From NCBI RefSeq assembly GCF_000503215.1, contig NZ_AYTD01000017.1, positions 186,001 to 250,000 of the forward strand: DNA of 64,000 bases. The letters run 5' to 3'. The position numbers and the translations under genes were made by a program. Each line of letters starts with the position of its first letter. Position 1 is the stretch's first letter. Origin of the DNA: Pseudomonas canadensis. Its GTDB lineage: Bacteria; Pseudomonadota; Gammaproteobacteria; Pseudomonadales; Pseudomonadaceae. The notes beneath the pieces are model-generated. The model was not told where the DNA came from, did no database searches, and saw nothing but the letters and a program-made list of their open reading frames with translations. This document shows, in pieces, positions 43,979-52,511 of this stretch.

Positions 43979-44041
43979 AACTGCTCCGCTTAGAATTCGT
44001 GGGTTGCTGGTGGTACGAGATCTCAAGACAGATAGAGATCA

Positions 44042-44134
44042 AATGTGGGAGGGGGCTTGCCCCCGATGGCGATGCATCAGTCAAAGATTGGGTGACTGAC
44101 CCACTGCTATCGGGGGCAAGCCCCCTCCCACATT
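44042..44134. repeat. REP doublet between pilJ and chpA
   Basis: Perfect 26-bp arms at 44042-44067 and 44109-44134 with the variant core gggggcttgcccccgat. In P. aeruginosa pilK lies at this position. Confidence 0.92.
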
Positions 44135-44145
44135 GGCACTGCATT

Positions 44146-46197
44146 TCAATCGTCGACCTGCTTCGGTGGCGGCAAGGTGAAACCCGACACCGACCGGCGC
44201 AGTTGGCTGGCCATTTTTGCCAGGTTGCCGATGCTTTCGGCGGTGGCCGTCGACCCCGACGAGGTCTGGGTAGTGATCTGTTGGATCACGTTCATAGTCA
44301 GCGATATCTGCCCGGCCGATGAAGTCTGTTGCTGCGCTGCGTTGGAGATGCTCTGGATCAGCGCCGCCAGGGTCTTCGACACGCCTTCGATCTCTTCCAG
44401 CGCCACCCCGGCGTCCTGGGCCAGCCGCGCGCCGCGCACCACTTCGGTGGTGGTCTGCTCCATGGAGATGACCGCTTCGTTGGTGTCGGCTTGGATCGCC
44501 CGCACCAGCGTTTCGATCTGCCGGGTGGCCGCAGACGAACGTTCGGCCAGACGCTGCACTTCATCGGCGACCACCGCAAAACCACGCCCGGCGTCGCCGG
44601 CCATGCTGGCCTGGATAGCAGCGTTGAGGGCGAGGATGTTGGTCTGGTCGGCAATGTCGTCGATCAGGCTGACGATATCGCCGATCTCCTGGGACGACTC
44701 ACCCAGGCGCTTGATGCGCTTGGCGGTGTCCTGGATCTGTTCGCGAATGTTGTCCATGCCATGGATGGTGTTATGCACCACCTCGTTGCCCTTGTTGGCG
44801 ATTTCCACCGAGCGCTCTGCCACCGCCGAGGACTCGGCAGCGTTGGCCGAGACCTGGTCGATGGACTGGGCCATCTGGTTGATCGCGGTGGACGCCTCGG
44901 CGATCTGCTGGGCCTGGTGCTCCGAGGCCTGGGCCAAGTGCATCGCGGTGGCCTGGGTGTCCTGCACGGCACCGGCGACTTGCCCGGCGGTGAGGTTGAT
45001 GGTGGCGACCAGGTCGCGCAATTGGTCAACGGAATAGTTGATGGAATCGGCGATGGTGCCGGTGAAGTCTTCGGTCACCGAGGCGGTCACGGTGAGGTCG
45101 CCGTCGGCCAGGTCTTCGATTTCGTCCAGCAGGCGCATGATCGCATTCTGGTTGCGCTCGTTCTTCTCGGCGGTTTCGTGCAATTGGCGGTTGGTTTCGC
45201 GCACCATCACCAGGCCGATCAAAATGATTGAGGTCAGTGCGAGCAGGCCCAGGACATAGCCGCCGATGGTGTCAAAACTGCGCCCGCTGGCGAGGTTTTC
45301 GAACCCGGTGGCCAGGTGCGAGGCTTCATCGAGCAGGGTTTGCGACAGGTTGAAGATATTGCTCGCCGAGGCCCGCACCTGGAACAACTGTGGCGAGGTC
45401 TCGAGGATTTCATCCACGGAGCCGGAAACGAATTCGAACAGTTCGGCGATTTCCGCCAAACGCGCGCGGGCGTCGCGGTCTTCGACCTGGGTGATGCGCA
45501 AACCGGGGTTGCCCTGCAGCATGCCATTGAGCACTTGGCCGAAGCGGTTGGCGTCACGGCCAAAGGCGTCTGCGGCCTGCACGGCGGTTTCGTCGCCGGC
45601 CAGCACGGTGTTCACCGCGCCAAGGATACGTTCGGCCAGCAGTGACTGGCGCTGGGCCACGGCCACCTGGCTCGCCGGGGCACCACGTTGCAGGAGGATA
45701 TCGACGACCTTTTCCGATTCCATCTGCAGTTGCGGCACGGTTTCGGCCAGTGTCGCGGCCACCTGGTGCAACGACAGCACGGTCTGCTCGCTGGCGAGAA
45801 TCGCGTCGGTGTTTTTCAGCAGCGCTTCCCAGTCGGTCTGCACCGCGCGCATTTCGGCACGCACCGCGCTTGGCGCGGCGGGCAGGCCGGTTTCCGGGTC
45901 ACCTTTTTTCAGGAAGCCCCAGCGCTGGGCGAAGTCGTTGCGCGCATCGCCCAGCAACTTGAACGCCGCAGCCTTGCCGGCGGCGGCTTCGGTGGCGTTC
46001 TTGGCGATGCGCTGGGACAGCACGCGCAGCTCACCGGCGTGGCCGATGTACTGTTTGTCGTAGGTGGACTGGGTATTGAGGTACGCGAAGTTGGCGAACA
46101 GCAACATGATGAACACGATCAGTGCGATGAACAGCACGATGATCTGCGAGCGGCTGCGTGAGCCGGCCTGGGGTTTGAGTGCGGTAGCGGTGGTCAT
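44146..46197 (-). CDS. pilJ: Methyl-accepting chemotaxis protein PilJ
   Basis: A 683-residue transmembrane receptor. Helices at about residues 17-37 and 320-342 flank a large periplasmic domain with two PilJ-type helical modules (NTQSTYDKQYIGHAGELRVL). HAMP is followed by the signalling domain, with the hairpin tip around LIDDIADQTNILALNAAIQA and GFAVVADEVQRLAERS. In P. aeruginosa it senses surface contact or pilus tension and feeds ChpA. Its start overlaps the end of pilI by 4 bp. Confidence 0.95.
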   Translation of the reverse strand: MTTATALKPQAGSRSRSQIIVLFIALIVFIMLLFANFAYLNTQSTYDKQYIGHAGELRVLSQRIAKNATEAAAGKAAAFKLLGDARNDFAQRWGFLKKGDPETGLPAAPSAVRAEMRAVQTDWEALLKNTDAILASEQTVLSLHQVAATLAETVPQLQMESEKVVDILLQRGAPASQVAVAQRQSLLAERILGAVNTVLAGDETAVQAADAFGRDANRFGQVLNGMLQGNPGLRITQVEDRDARARLAEIAELFEFVSGSVDEILETSPQLFQVRASASNIFNLSQTLLDEASHLATGFENLASGRSFDTIGGYVLGLLALTSIILIGLVMVRETNRQLHETAEKNERNQNAIMRLLDEIEDLADGDLTVTASVTEDFTGTIADSINYSVDQLRDLVATINLTAGQVAGAVQDTQATAMHLAQASEHQAQQIAEASTAINQMAQSIDQVSANAAESSAVAERSVEIANKGNEVVHNTIHGMDNIREQIQDTAKRIKRLGESSQEIGDIVSLIDDIADQTNILALNAAIQASMAGDAGRGFAVVADEVQRLAERSSAATRQIETLVRAIQADTNEAVISMEQTTTEVVRGARLAQDAGVALEEIEGVSKTLAALIQSISNAAQQQTSSAGQISLTMNVIQQITTQTSSGSTATAESIGNLAKMASQLRRSVSGFTLPPPKQVDD

Positions 46198-46718
46198 GCG
46201 GCAACATCCATGAAGCCAGGGGCCTGGGCCAGAGCAAAGGGGCTGAACACCTGCCACGACGGATCGCCGTCGAACCGGCCCTGGATAAACGATACGTCAG
46301 GCGTAGCGTTCGCCCGCCAGGCGTCTTGTGCGAAATGCTGCATCCCCACTACCTCGTCGACCAGCAGCCCGACAAACAAGTCGTTGAACTCCACCACCAG
46401 CACTCGCCGTTGCTTGCGCGCCTTGGACAACTCAAGGCCGAGGAACCCACCCAAGTCCATCACCGGCAACAGGCGCCCACGCAGGTTGGCCACGCCCTTG
46501 ACCCAGGCCTTGACTCCGGGCATCAGCGTGCAACGCGGCTCATGCAGGACTTCGGCGACTTCGCCCATGGGCGCCACATACCAGTGCTGGCCCAGGCGAA
46601 AGCCAATCCCGCTCCAGCGTTGCAGGCGGGTTTCCTGGGACGGCAGGTCAGCGGCCAGCAGGCGGCAGCGGCGGTCGATGTCCAACAGCAGCTCGAAGGC
46701 GGTTTGCGACTCGGTCAT
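46194..46718 (-). CDS. pilI: CheW-like adaptor PilI
   Basis: A 174-residue CheW-domain protein that couples PilJ to ChpA. GIGFRLGQHWYVAPMGEVAE and VKGVANLRGRLLPVMDLGGF are the two half-barrel signature segments. It is third in the pilGHIJ-chpAC operon, 12 bp after pilH and overlapping pilJ. Confidence 0.94.
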   Translation of the reverse strand: MTESQTAFELLLDIDRRCRLLAADLPSQETRLQRWSGIGFRLGQHWYVAPMGEVAEVLHEPRCTLMPGVKAWVKGVANLRGRLLPVMDLGGFLGLELSKARKQRRVLVVEFNDLFVGLLVDEVVGMQHFAQDAWRANATPDVSFIQGRFDGDPSWQVFSPFALAQAPGFMDVAA

Positions 46719-46730
46719 GATGGCAAACCG

Positions 46731-47096
46731 TCAGCCGGCCAGCACCTTGTTCAGGGTGGCAATCAGGGTTTCTTCATCCACCGGCTTGGTCAGGTAATCC
46801 TTGGCGCCCTGGCGCGCGCCCCAGATCTTGTCGGTTTCCTGGTCCTTGGTGGTGATGATGATGATCGGGATGCCGTTGGTTTCCGGCTCCTTGGACAGCT
46901 GGCGGGTGGCCTGGAAGCCATTGAGGCCCGGCATCACGATGTCCATCAGCACAGCATCGGGTTTTTCCTGGCGGGCCAGGGCCACACCGTCCGCGCCGTT
47001 TTCGGCCTTGAGGACCTGGTGGCCATGCTTTTCCAGCATGCCGGTCAGTTTGTACATTTCGGTCGGCGAATCGTCGACGATCAGAACACGTGCCAT
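46731..47096 (-). CDS. pilH: Single-domain response regulator PilH
   Basis: A 121-residue CheY-like receiver (MARVLIVDDSPTEMYKLTGM) with the phospho-acceptor Asp in DAVLMDIVMPGLNG and the conserved Lys in YLTKPVDEETL. In P. aeruginosa PilH opposes or drains phosphoryl flow from ChpA and affects pilus retraction. It starts at 47096; an alternative start 4 codons upstream is less likely. It is 46 bp after pilG. Confidence 0.94.
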   Translation of the reverse strand: MARVLIVDDSPTEMYKLTGMLEKHGHQVLKAENGADGVALARQEKPDAVLMDIVMPGLNGFQATRQLSKEPETNGIPIIIITTKDQETDKIWGARQGAKDYLTKPVDEETLIATLNKVLAG

Positions 47097-47142
47097 GGTT
47101 TTCCCCACTACATAGGTGGACGCCAGCCCTTGTGAGGCGGTG

Positions 47143-47550
47143 TCAGTGTGCTTGTTCTACTGCGGCGAACCCCGGCACGTAGGCCTTGATCGCGCCCAGC
47201 AGTTCTTCCTTGCTGAAAGGCTTGGTCAAAAACTGATCGACACCGACGATGCGCCCCTTGGCCTTGTCGAACAGGCCGTCCTTGGACGACAGCATGATCA
47301 CCGGGATCGACTTGAACGCCGGGTTGTTCTTCACCAGCGCGCAGGTCTGATAGCCATCCAGGCGCGGCATCATGATGTCGACAAAAATAATATGCGGGTG
47401 ATGATCAACAATCCGGGCCAGGGCATCGAAACCGTCGATGGCCGTGATGACATCGCACCCTACGTTCTTCAACAAGGTTTCAGCGGTGCGGCGGATCGTC
47501 TTCGAATCATCGATCACCATCACTCTCAAGGCGTTGGAATGCTGTTCCAT
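47143..47550 (-). CDS. pilG: Single-domain response regulator PilG
   Basis: A 135-residue CheY-like receiver that promotes pilus extension in P. aeruginosa. VMVIDDSKTIRRTAETLL, IIFVDIMMPRLDGY (phospho-acceptor Asp) and FLTKPFSKEEL mark the receiver. The start at 47550 (MEQHSNALRVMV) matches the family. It is first in the operon and divergent from gshB across 239 bp, where its promoter must lie. Confidence 0.95.
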   Translation of the reverse strand: MEQHSNALRVMVIDDSKTIRRTAETLLKNVGCDVITAIDGFDALARIVDHHPHIIFVDIMMPRLDGYQTCALVKNNPAFKSIPVIMLSSKDGLFDKAKGRIVGVDQFLTKPFSKEELLGAIKAYVPGFAAVEQAH

Positions 47551-47789
47551 ATCTGCTCTGCCATCGCCACAGCGAATCGGTTTTCGGTGTGTACTGCCTG
47601 ATGTTGCACAGGATGAGCGCCGCAAGCCTTGGAATTCAAGGGCTGCTGCGCCGTGGCAGTCTTTTTAGCACAGTCTCCGGGCGCAATCTATCGAGCAACC
47701 GGCCAGGTGGTTTTTCCTTGACCCACAACAGCCGCAGCGCCACTCTGACGCCACTTTTATGCGCCCTTATTTGCTAGAGGAAATCCCCC

Positions 47790-48743
47790 ATGAGCGTTCG
47801 CGTCGGCATTGTCATGGACCCTATCGCCAGCATTTCCTATAAAAAGGACAGCTCGCTGGCCATGCTCCTGGCCGCCCAGGCCCGCGGCTGGACCCTGTTC
47901 TATATGGAACAGCGCGATCTTTACCAGGGCGACGGCGAAGCCCGCGCGCGCATGCGCCCGCTGCAGGTATTTGCCAACCCTGAAAAGTGGTTCGAATTGC
48001 AGGACGAAATCGACAGCCCGCTGAGCGATCTGGACGTGATCCTGATGCGCAAGGACCCGCCGTTCGACATGGAGTTCGTCTACTCCACCTACCTGCTGGA
48101 ACAGGCCGAACGCGCTGGCGTGCTGATCGTCAACAAGCCGCAAAGCCTGCGCGACTGCAATGAAAAGCTGTTCGCCACCCTGTTCCCACAGTGCACGCCG
48201 CCGACCGTGGTCAGCCGCCGCGCCGATGTGCTGCGTGAATTCGCCGCCAAACATGGCGATGTGATCCTCAAGCCGCTGGACGGCATGGGCGGCACCTCGA
48301 TCTTCCGTCACCGCGCAGGCGACCCGAACCTGTCAGTGATCCTGGAGACCCTGACCGCCCTGGGCACCCAGCAGATCATGGGCCAGGCCTACCTGCCGGC
48401 GATCAAGGACGGCGACAAGCGCATCCTGATGATCGACGGCGAGCCGGTGGATTACTGCCTGGCGCGCATCCCGGCAGCCGGCGAGACCCGCGGCAACCTG
48501 GCGGCCGGTGGTCGTGGTGAAGCCCGCCCGCTGTCGGACAAGGACCGTTGGATTGCCGCCCAGGTCGGCCCGACCCTGCGTGAAAAGGGCCTGCTGTTTG
48601 TCGGCCTGGACGTGATCGGCGAGAACCTGACTGAAATCAACGTCACCAGCCCGACCTGCATTCGCGAGATCGACAACGCATTTGGCACGAACATCGGCGA
48701 AATGTTGATGGCCGCCATTGAGCGAAAGCTACAAGCCAAGTGA
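47790..48743 (+). CDS. gshB: Glutathione synthase
   Basis: A 317-residue ATP-grasp enzyme joining gamma-glutamylcysteine and glycine. VGIVMDPIASISYKKDSSLA is the N-terminal substrate segment, DVILKPLDGMGGTSIFRH the ATP-grasp loop, and ENLTEINVTSPTCIREID the metal-binding end. AGAGGAAA precedes the ATG. Divergence from pilG and a following tonB-like gene is the usual Pseudomonas arrangement. Confidence 0.97.
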   Translation: MSVRVGIVMDPIASISYKKDSSLAMLLAAQARGWTLFYMEQRDLYQGDGEARARMRPLQVFANPEKWFELQDEIDSPLSDLDVILMRKDPPFDMEFVYSTYLLEQAERAGVLIVNKPQSLRDCNEKLFATLFPQCTPPTVVSRRADVLREFAAKHGDVILKPLDGMGGTSIFRHRAGDPNLSVILETLTALGTQQIMGQAYLPAIKDGDKRILMIDGEPVDYCLARIPAAGETRGNLAAGGRGEARPLSDKDRWIAAQVGPTLREKGLLFVGLDVIGENLTEINVTSPTCIREIDNAFGTNIGEMLMAAIERKLQAK

Positions 48744-48820
48744 CATAGAACAGCCGGACACGCACCAACATTGCGCTATCATGCCCCACCTGTGAAACGC
48801 GCGATGTTGGTTTTTTTGTC

Positions 48821-49726
48821 ATGACACTCCCGTCCGACCTGCCCCCCGAACTCTCCCCCAGCGGCGTGCGCCCGGCTGATCGGCTCGGATTTACCCTGTT
48901 CCTGGCCGCGTTGATTCACCTGGCCCTGATCCTCGGCGTGGGTTTCACCATGGTCGAGCCCAAGCAGATCAGCAAAACCCTGGAAATCACCCTGGCCACG
49001 TTCAAGAGCGAAAAGAAGCCCGAGAAGGCTGACTTCCTCGCCCAGGACAATCAGCAAGGCAGCGGCACCCTCGATAAGAAAGCCGTGCCCAAGACCACCG
49101 AAGTGGCGCCGTTCCAGGACAACAAGGTGAATAAAGTCACCCCGCCGCCGGTGCCCAAGCCGGAGGTCAAGCAGGCCGCGCCCAAGGCTGCGGTGACCAC
49201 CGTCGCGCCCAAGCCGCAAAAAGCCCCGACCCAGCGCGAAAAGACCAAGACCGAACCCACGCCCGAGCCCGTAAAGCCAGCGCCGACCTTCGACAGCTCG
49301 ACCCTGTCCGACGAAATCTCCAGCCTCGAAGCCGAACTGGCAAACGAACAACAGTTGTACGCCAAGCGCCCGCGCATCTATAGGCTCAACGCCGCCTCGA
49401 CCATGCGCGACAAAGGTGCCTGGTACAAAGATGAGTGGCGCAAGAAGGTCGAGCGCATCGGCAACCTCAACTACCCGGAAGAAGCCAGGCGCCAGCAGAT
49501 TTACGGCAATTTGCGTCTATTGGTTTCAATCAACCGCGACGGCACGTTGTATGAAGTGCAGGTGCTGGAGTCGTCCGGCCAGCCGCTGCTGGACCAGGCC
49601 GCCCAGCGCATCGTGCGCCTGGCCGCGCCTTTCGCGCCGTTCAGCGGTGATTTGAACGACGTCGACCGCCTGGAAATCATCCGCACCTGGAAGTTCGCCA
49701 AGGGCGATCGGTTGTCGAGCAATTGA
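48821..49726 (+). CDS. Energy transducer TonB family protein (TonB3-like)
   Basis: A 301-residue inner-membrane protein with one N-terminal membrane helix (about residues 22-46, LGFTLFLAALIHLALILG). A long Pro/Lys-rich periplasmic spacer (PPPVPKPEVKQAAPKAAVTT) leads to a C-terminal TonB-fold domain (LLVSINRDGTLYEVQVLESS). The gene next to gshB in P. aeruginosa is tonB3, reported to affect twitching motility, which fits its place beside the pil/chp genes. No exbB/exbD adjoin it. Confidence 0.85.
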   Translation: MTLPSDLPPELSPSGVRPADRLGFTLFLAALIHLALILGVGFTMVEPKQISKTLEITLATFKSEKKPEKADFLAQDNQQGSGTLDKKAVPKTTEVAPFQDNKVNKVTPPPVPKPEVKQAAPKAAVTTVAPKPQKAPTQREKTKTEPTPEPVKPAPTFDSSTLSDEISSLEAELANEQQLYAKRPRIYRLNAASTMRDKGAWYKDEWRKKVERIGNLNYPEEARRQQIYGNLRLLVSINRDGTLYEVQVLESSGQPLLDQAAQRIVRLAAPFAPFSGDLNDVDRLEIIRTWKFAKGDRLSSN

Positions 49727-49793
49727 TGACAATTGCCACCTGTGGCACATCACCAGCTTGTCAGTTCGCCCCTCCACCGCCACACTATCGAAC

Positions 49794-50363
49794 ATGAAAA
49801 ACGTCAGCCCGACCTACCTCAAGCATCAATTCCTGATCGCCATGCCCCATATGGCCGACCCGAACTTTGCGCAGACCTTGACCTACATCGTCGAGCACAC
49901 GGCCAATGGTGCCATGGGGTTGGTGGTCAACCGCCCGCAAGAGCTGAACCTGGCGGATATCCTTGAGCAACTGCGCCCGGAAGTCGATCCGCCCACGCGT
50001 TGCCAGGGCGTGCCGATCTACATCGGCGGGCCGGTGCAGACCGATCGCGGTTTTGTGCTGCACCCGACCGGGCCAAAGTTCCAGGCCACGGTCGACCTGG
50101 ACGGTGTGTCACTGTCCACCTCCCAGGACGTGTTGTTCGCCATCGCCGACGGTGTGGGCCCCGAGCAAAGCGTGATCACCCTCGGTTACGCGGGCTGGGA
50201 AGCTGGCCAGTTGGAGGCTGAACTCGCCAGCAACGCCTGGCTGACGTGCCCCTTCGATGCCGACATCCTGTTCAACACGCCCAGCGAACTGCGCCTGGAA
50301 GCGGCTGCCGCCAAACTGCGGGTCAACCTCAGCTTGTTGACCAGCCAGGCGGGGCACGCCTGA
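49794..50363 (+). CDS. algH: YqgE/AlgH family protein
   Basis: A 189-residue protein of the UPF0301 family (LKHQFLIAMPHMADPNFAQT, GAMGLVVNRPQELNL, YIGGPVQTDRGFVLH). AlgH was first described as affecting alginate expression; its biochemical role is still unclear. The start at 49794 gives the family N-terminus. Its TGA overlaps the ATG of ruvX (TGATG), so the two genes are coupled. Confidence 0.93.
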   Translation: MKNVSPTYLKHQFLIAMPHMADPNFAQTLTYIVEHTANGAMGLVVNRPQELNLADILEQLRPEVDPPTRCQGVPIYIGGPVQTDRGFVLHPTGPKFQATVDLDGVSLSTSQDVLFAIADGVGPEQSVITLGYAGWEAGQLEAELASNAWLTCPFDADILFNTPSELRLEAAAAKLRVNLSLLTSQAGHA

Positions 50364-50800
50364 TGGCTTTGCGACTGATCCTGGGTTTTGACTACGGCAC
50401 CAAACAGATCGGCGTCGCCGTCGGCCAGGTCATCACCGGCCAGGCCCGCGAGTTGTGCACGTTGAAAGCCCAGAACGGCGTGCCGGACTGGAACCAGGTC
50501 GAAGCCCTCATTAAAGAGTGGAAGCCCGATGCGGTCGTGGTCGGCCTGCCGTTGAACATGGACGGCACCCCCAGCGACATGTGCCTGCGCGCCGAAAAAT
50601 TCGCCCGCCGCCTCAATGGCCGCTACAACCTGCCCTTCTATACCCACGATGAACGCCTCACCACCTTTGAAGCCAAGGGTGAGCGCCGTGACCGTGGCGG
50701 GCAAAAGGGCAGCTACCGCGACAACCCCGTGGACGCCATCGCCGCCGCCCTGTTGTTGCAGGGATGGTTGGATGAAAACACTGCTTTATTTGAATCCTGA
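50363..50800 (+). CDS. ruvX: Putative pre-16S rRNA nuclease / Holliday junction resolvase YqgF
   Basis: A 145-residue RNase H-fold protein. LILGFDYGTKQIGVAVG carries the first catalytic aspartate, and YTHDERLTTFEA and NPVDAIAAALLLQGWL the later acidic residues. E. coli YqgF trims the 5' end of pre-16S rRNA. It is coupled to algH upstream and is followed by a REP doublet. Confidence 0.94.
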   Translation: MALRLILGFDYGTKQIGVAVGQVITGQARELCTLKAQNGVPDWNQVEALIKEWKPDAVVVGLPLNMDGTPSDMCLRAEKFARRLNGRYNLPFYTHDERLTTFEAKGERRDRGGQKGSYRDNPVDAIAAALLLQGWLDENTALFES

Positions 50801-50818
50801 ATTGCCGCATTGCTTTTT

Positions 50819-50917
50819 GTAGGAGCGAGCTTGCTCGCGAAAAACGTCAACGATTACGCGCGCATCCAGTGATGCACGCGGCGCCTGTGAGTTCTTCGCG
50901 AGCAAGCTCGCTCCTAC
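50819..50917. repeat. REP doublet between ruvX and pyrR
   Basis: Arms at 50819-50841 and 50895-50917 (core gagcgagcttgctcgcga) separated by 53 nt. The same core variant occurs at 53794-53892. Confidence 0.9.
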
Positions 50918-50975
50918 AGTGTCTTTTACGTTTGAGCCCGGACCTTGCCTGCGCCAAGGTCCTGAAGGAGCCTGC

Positions 50976-51482
50976 ATGAGCCTGCCGAACCCCGCCGAAC
51001 TGATCAGCCAGATGGCCACAAGCCTCACGGCCCATCTGCAACACCGCAACATCAGCGAGCCGCGCTTCATCGGCATTCGCACCGGTGGTGTGTGGGTGGC
51101 CCAGGCATTGCTGGAAGCACTGGGCAGCGACTCGCCCCTCGGCACGCTAGACGTGTCCTTCTACCGTGACGACTTCAGCCAGAACGGCCTGCATCCACAA
51201 GTGCGCCCGTCGGCCCTGCCGTTCGAGATCGAAGGCCAGCACCTGGTGCTGATCGACGATGTGCTGATGAGCGGCCGCACCATCCGCGCCGCCATGAACG
51301 AACTGTTCGACTACGGCCGCCCGGCCAGCGTGACCCTGGTGTGCCTGCTCGACCTGGATGCCGGCGAACTGCCGATCAGCCCGGATGTGGTCGGCGCCAC
51401 ACTGTCGCTGCAAGCCCACCAACGGGTAAAATTGTCCGGTCCCACGCCGCTCGAACTCGAACTGCAAGACCTCGCCCTTTAA
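50976..51482 (+). CDS. pyrR: Bifunctional pyr regulator / uracil phosphoribosyltransferase PyrR
   Basis: A 168-residue phosphoribosyltransferase-fold protein. The start at 50976 (MSLPNPAELISQMATSL) has AAGGAG upstream. LVLIDDVLMSGRTIRAAMNE is the PRPP loop, and TLDVSFYRDDFSQNGL is typical of PyrR. It heads the pyrR-pyrB-pyrC' operon and is the likely pyrimidine-responsive regulator of it. Confidence 0.95.
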   Translation: MSLPNPAELISQMATSLTAHLQHRNISEPRFIGIRTGGVWVAQALLEALGSDSPLGTLDVSFYRDDFSQNGLHPQVRPSALPFEIEGQHLVLIDDVLMSGRTIRAAMNELFDYGRPASVTLVCLLDLDAGELPISPDVVGATLSLQAHQRVKLSGPTPLELELQDLAL

Positions 51483-51506
51483 ACCGCCTTGTAAAGAGTC
51501 CCCGCG

Positions 51507-52511
51507 ATGACGCCTCTCGATGCCAAGCGCCCGCTGCAGCTCAATGCTCAGGGCCAGTTGCAACACTTCTTGTCCCTCGACGGTTTGCCCCGCGAACTGC
51601 TCACCGAAATCCTCGACACCGCCGACTCGTTCCTTGAAGTCGGTGGCCGCGCGGTGAAGAAGGTCCCGCTGCTGCGCGGCAAGACCATCTGCAATGTGTT
51701 CTTCGAGAACTCCACGCGCACCCGTACCACCTTTGAACTGGCGGCCCAGCGGCTGTCGGCCGACGTGATCACGCTGAACGTGTCCACCTCATCGGCGAGC
51801 AAGGGCGAAACCCTGCTCGACACCCTGCGCAACCTGGAGGCCATGGCCGCCGACATGTTCGTGGTGCGCCACGGCGACTCCGGTGCCGCGCACTTCATCG
51901 CCGAACACGTGTGCCCGCAGGTGGCGATCATCAACGGCGGCGACGGCCGTCACGCCCACCCGACCCAGGGCATGCTCGACATGCTCACCATCCGTCGGCA
52001 CAAGGGCAGCTTTGAAAACCTCTCGGTGGCCATTGTCGGCGACATCCTGCACTCGCGGGTTGCACGCTCGAACATGCTGGCCCTCAAAGCCCTGGGTTGC
52101 ACGGATATCCGCGTGATCGCCCCGAAAACCCTGCTGCCGATCGGCATCGAGCAGTACGGCGTAAAGGTCTATACCGACATGGCCGCAGGCCTCAAGGATG
52201 TGGACGTGGTGATCATGCTGCGCCTGCAACGCGAGCGCATGGCCGGTGGCCTGCTGCCGAGCGAAGGCGAGTTCTACCGCCTGTTCGGCCTGACCACCGC
52301 ACGCCTGGCCGGCGCCAAGCCGGATGCCATCGTGATGCACCCAGGCCCGATCAACCGTGGGGTGGAGATTGAGTCGGCGGTGGCCGACGGCCCTCAGTCG
52401 GTGATCCTGAACCAGGTCACCTACGGCATCGCCGTCCGCATGGCCGTGCTGTCCATGGCCATGAGCGGGCAAACCGCGCAACGTCAATTCGAGCAGGAGA
52501 ACGCCCAGTGA
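51507..52511 (+). CDS. pyrB: Aspartate carbamoyltransferase catalytic subunit
   Basis: A 334-residue enzyme making carbamoyl-aspartate, the first committed step of pyrimidine synthesis. FFENSTRTRTTFELAAQRLS binds carbamoyl phosphate; HPTQGMLDML and VMHPGPINRGVEIES complete the site. The N-terminal extension typical of Pseudomonas PyrB, which assembles with PyrC' instead of a PyrI regulatory subunit, is present. It overlaps pyrC' by 4 bp. Confidence 0.97.
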   Translation: MTPLDAKRPLQLNAQGQLQHFLSLDGLPRELLTEILDTADSFLEVGGRAVKKVPLLRGKTICNVFFENSTRTRTTFELAAQRLSADVITLNVSTSSASKGETLLDTLRNLEAMAADMFVVRHGDSGAAHFIAEHVCPQVAIINGGDGRHAHPTQGMLDMLTIRRHKGSFENLSVAIVGDILHSRVARSNMLALKALGCTDIRVIAPKTLLPIGIEQYGVKVYTDMAAGLKDVDVVIMLRLQRERMAGGLLPSEGEFYRLFGLTTARLAGAKPDAIVMHPGPINRGVEIESAVADGPQSVILNQVTYGIAVRMAVLSMAMSGQTAQRQFEQENAQ

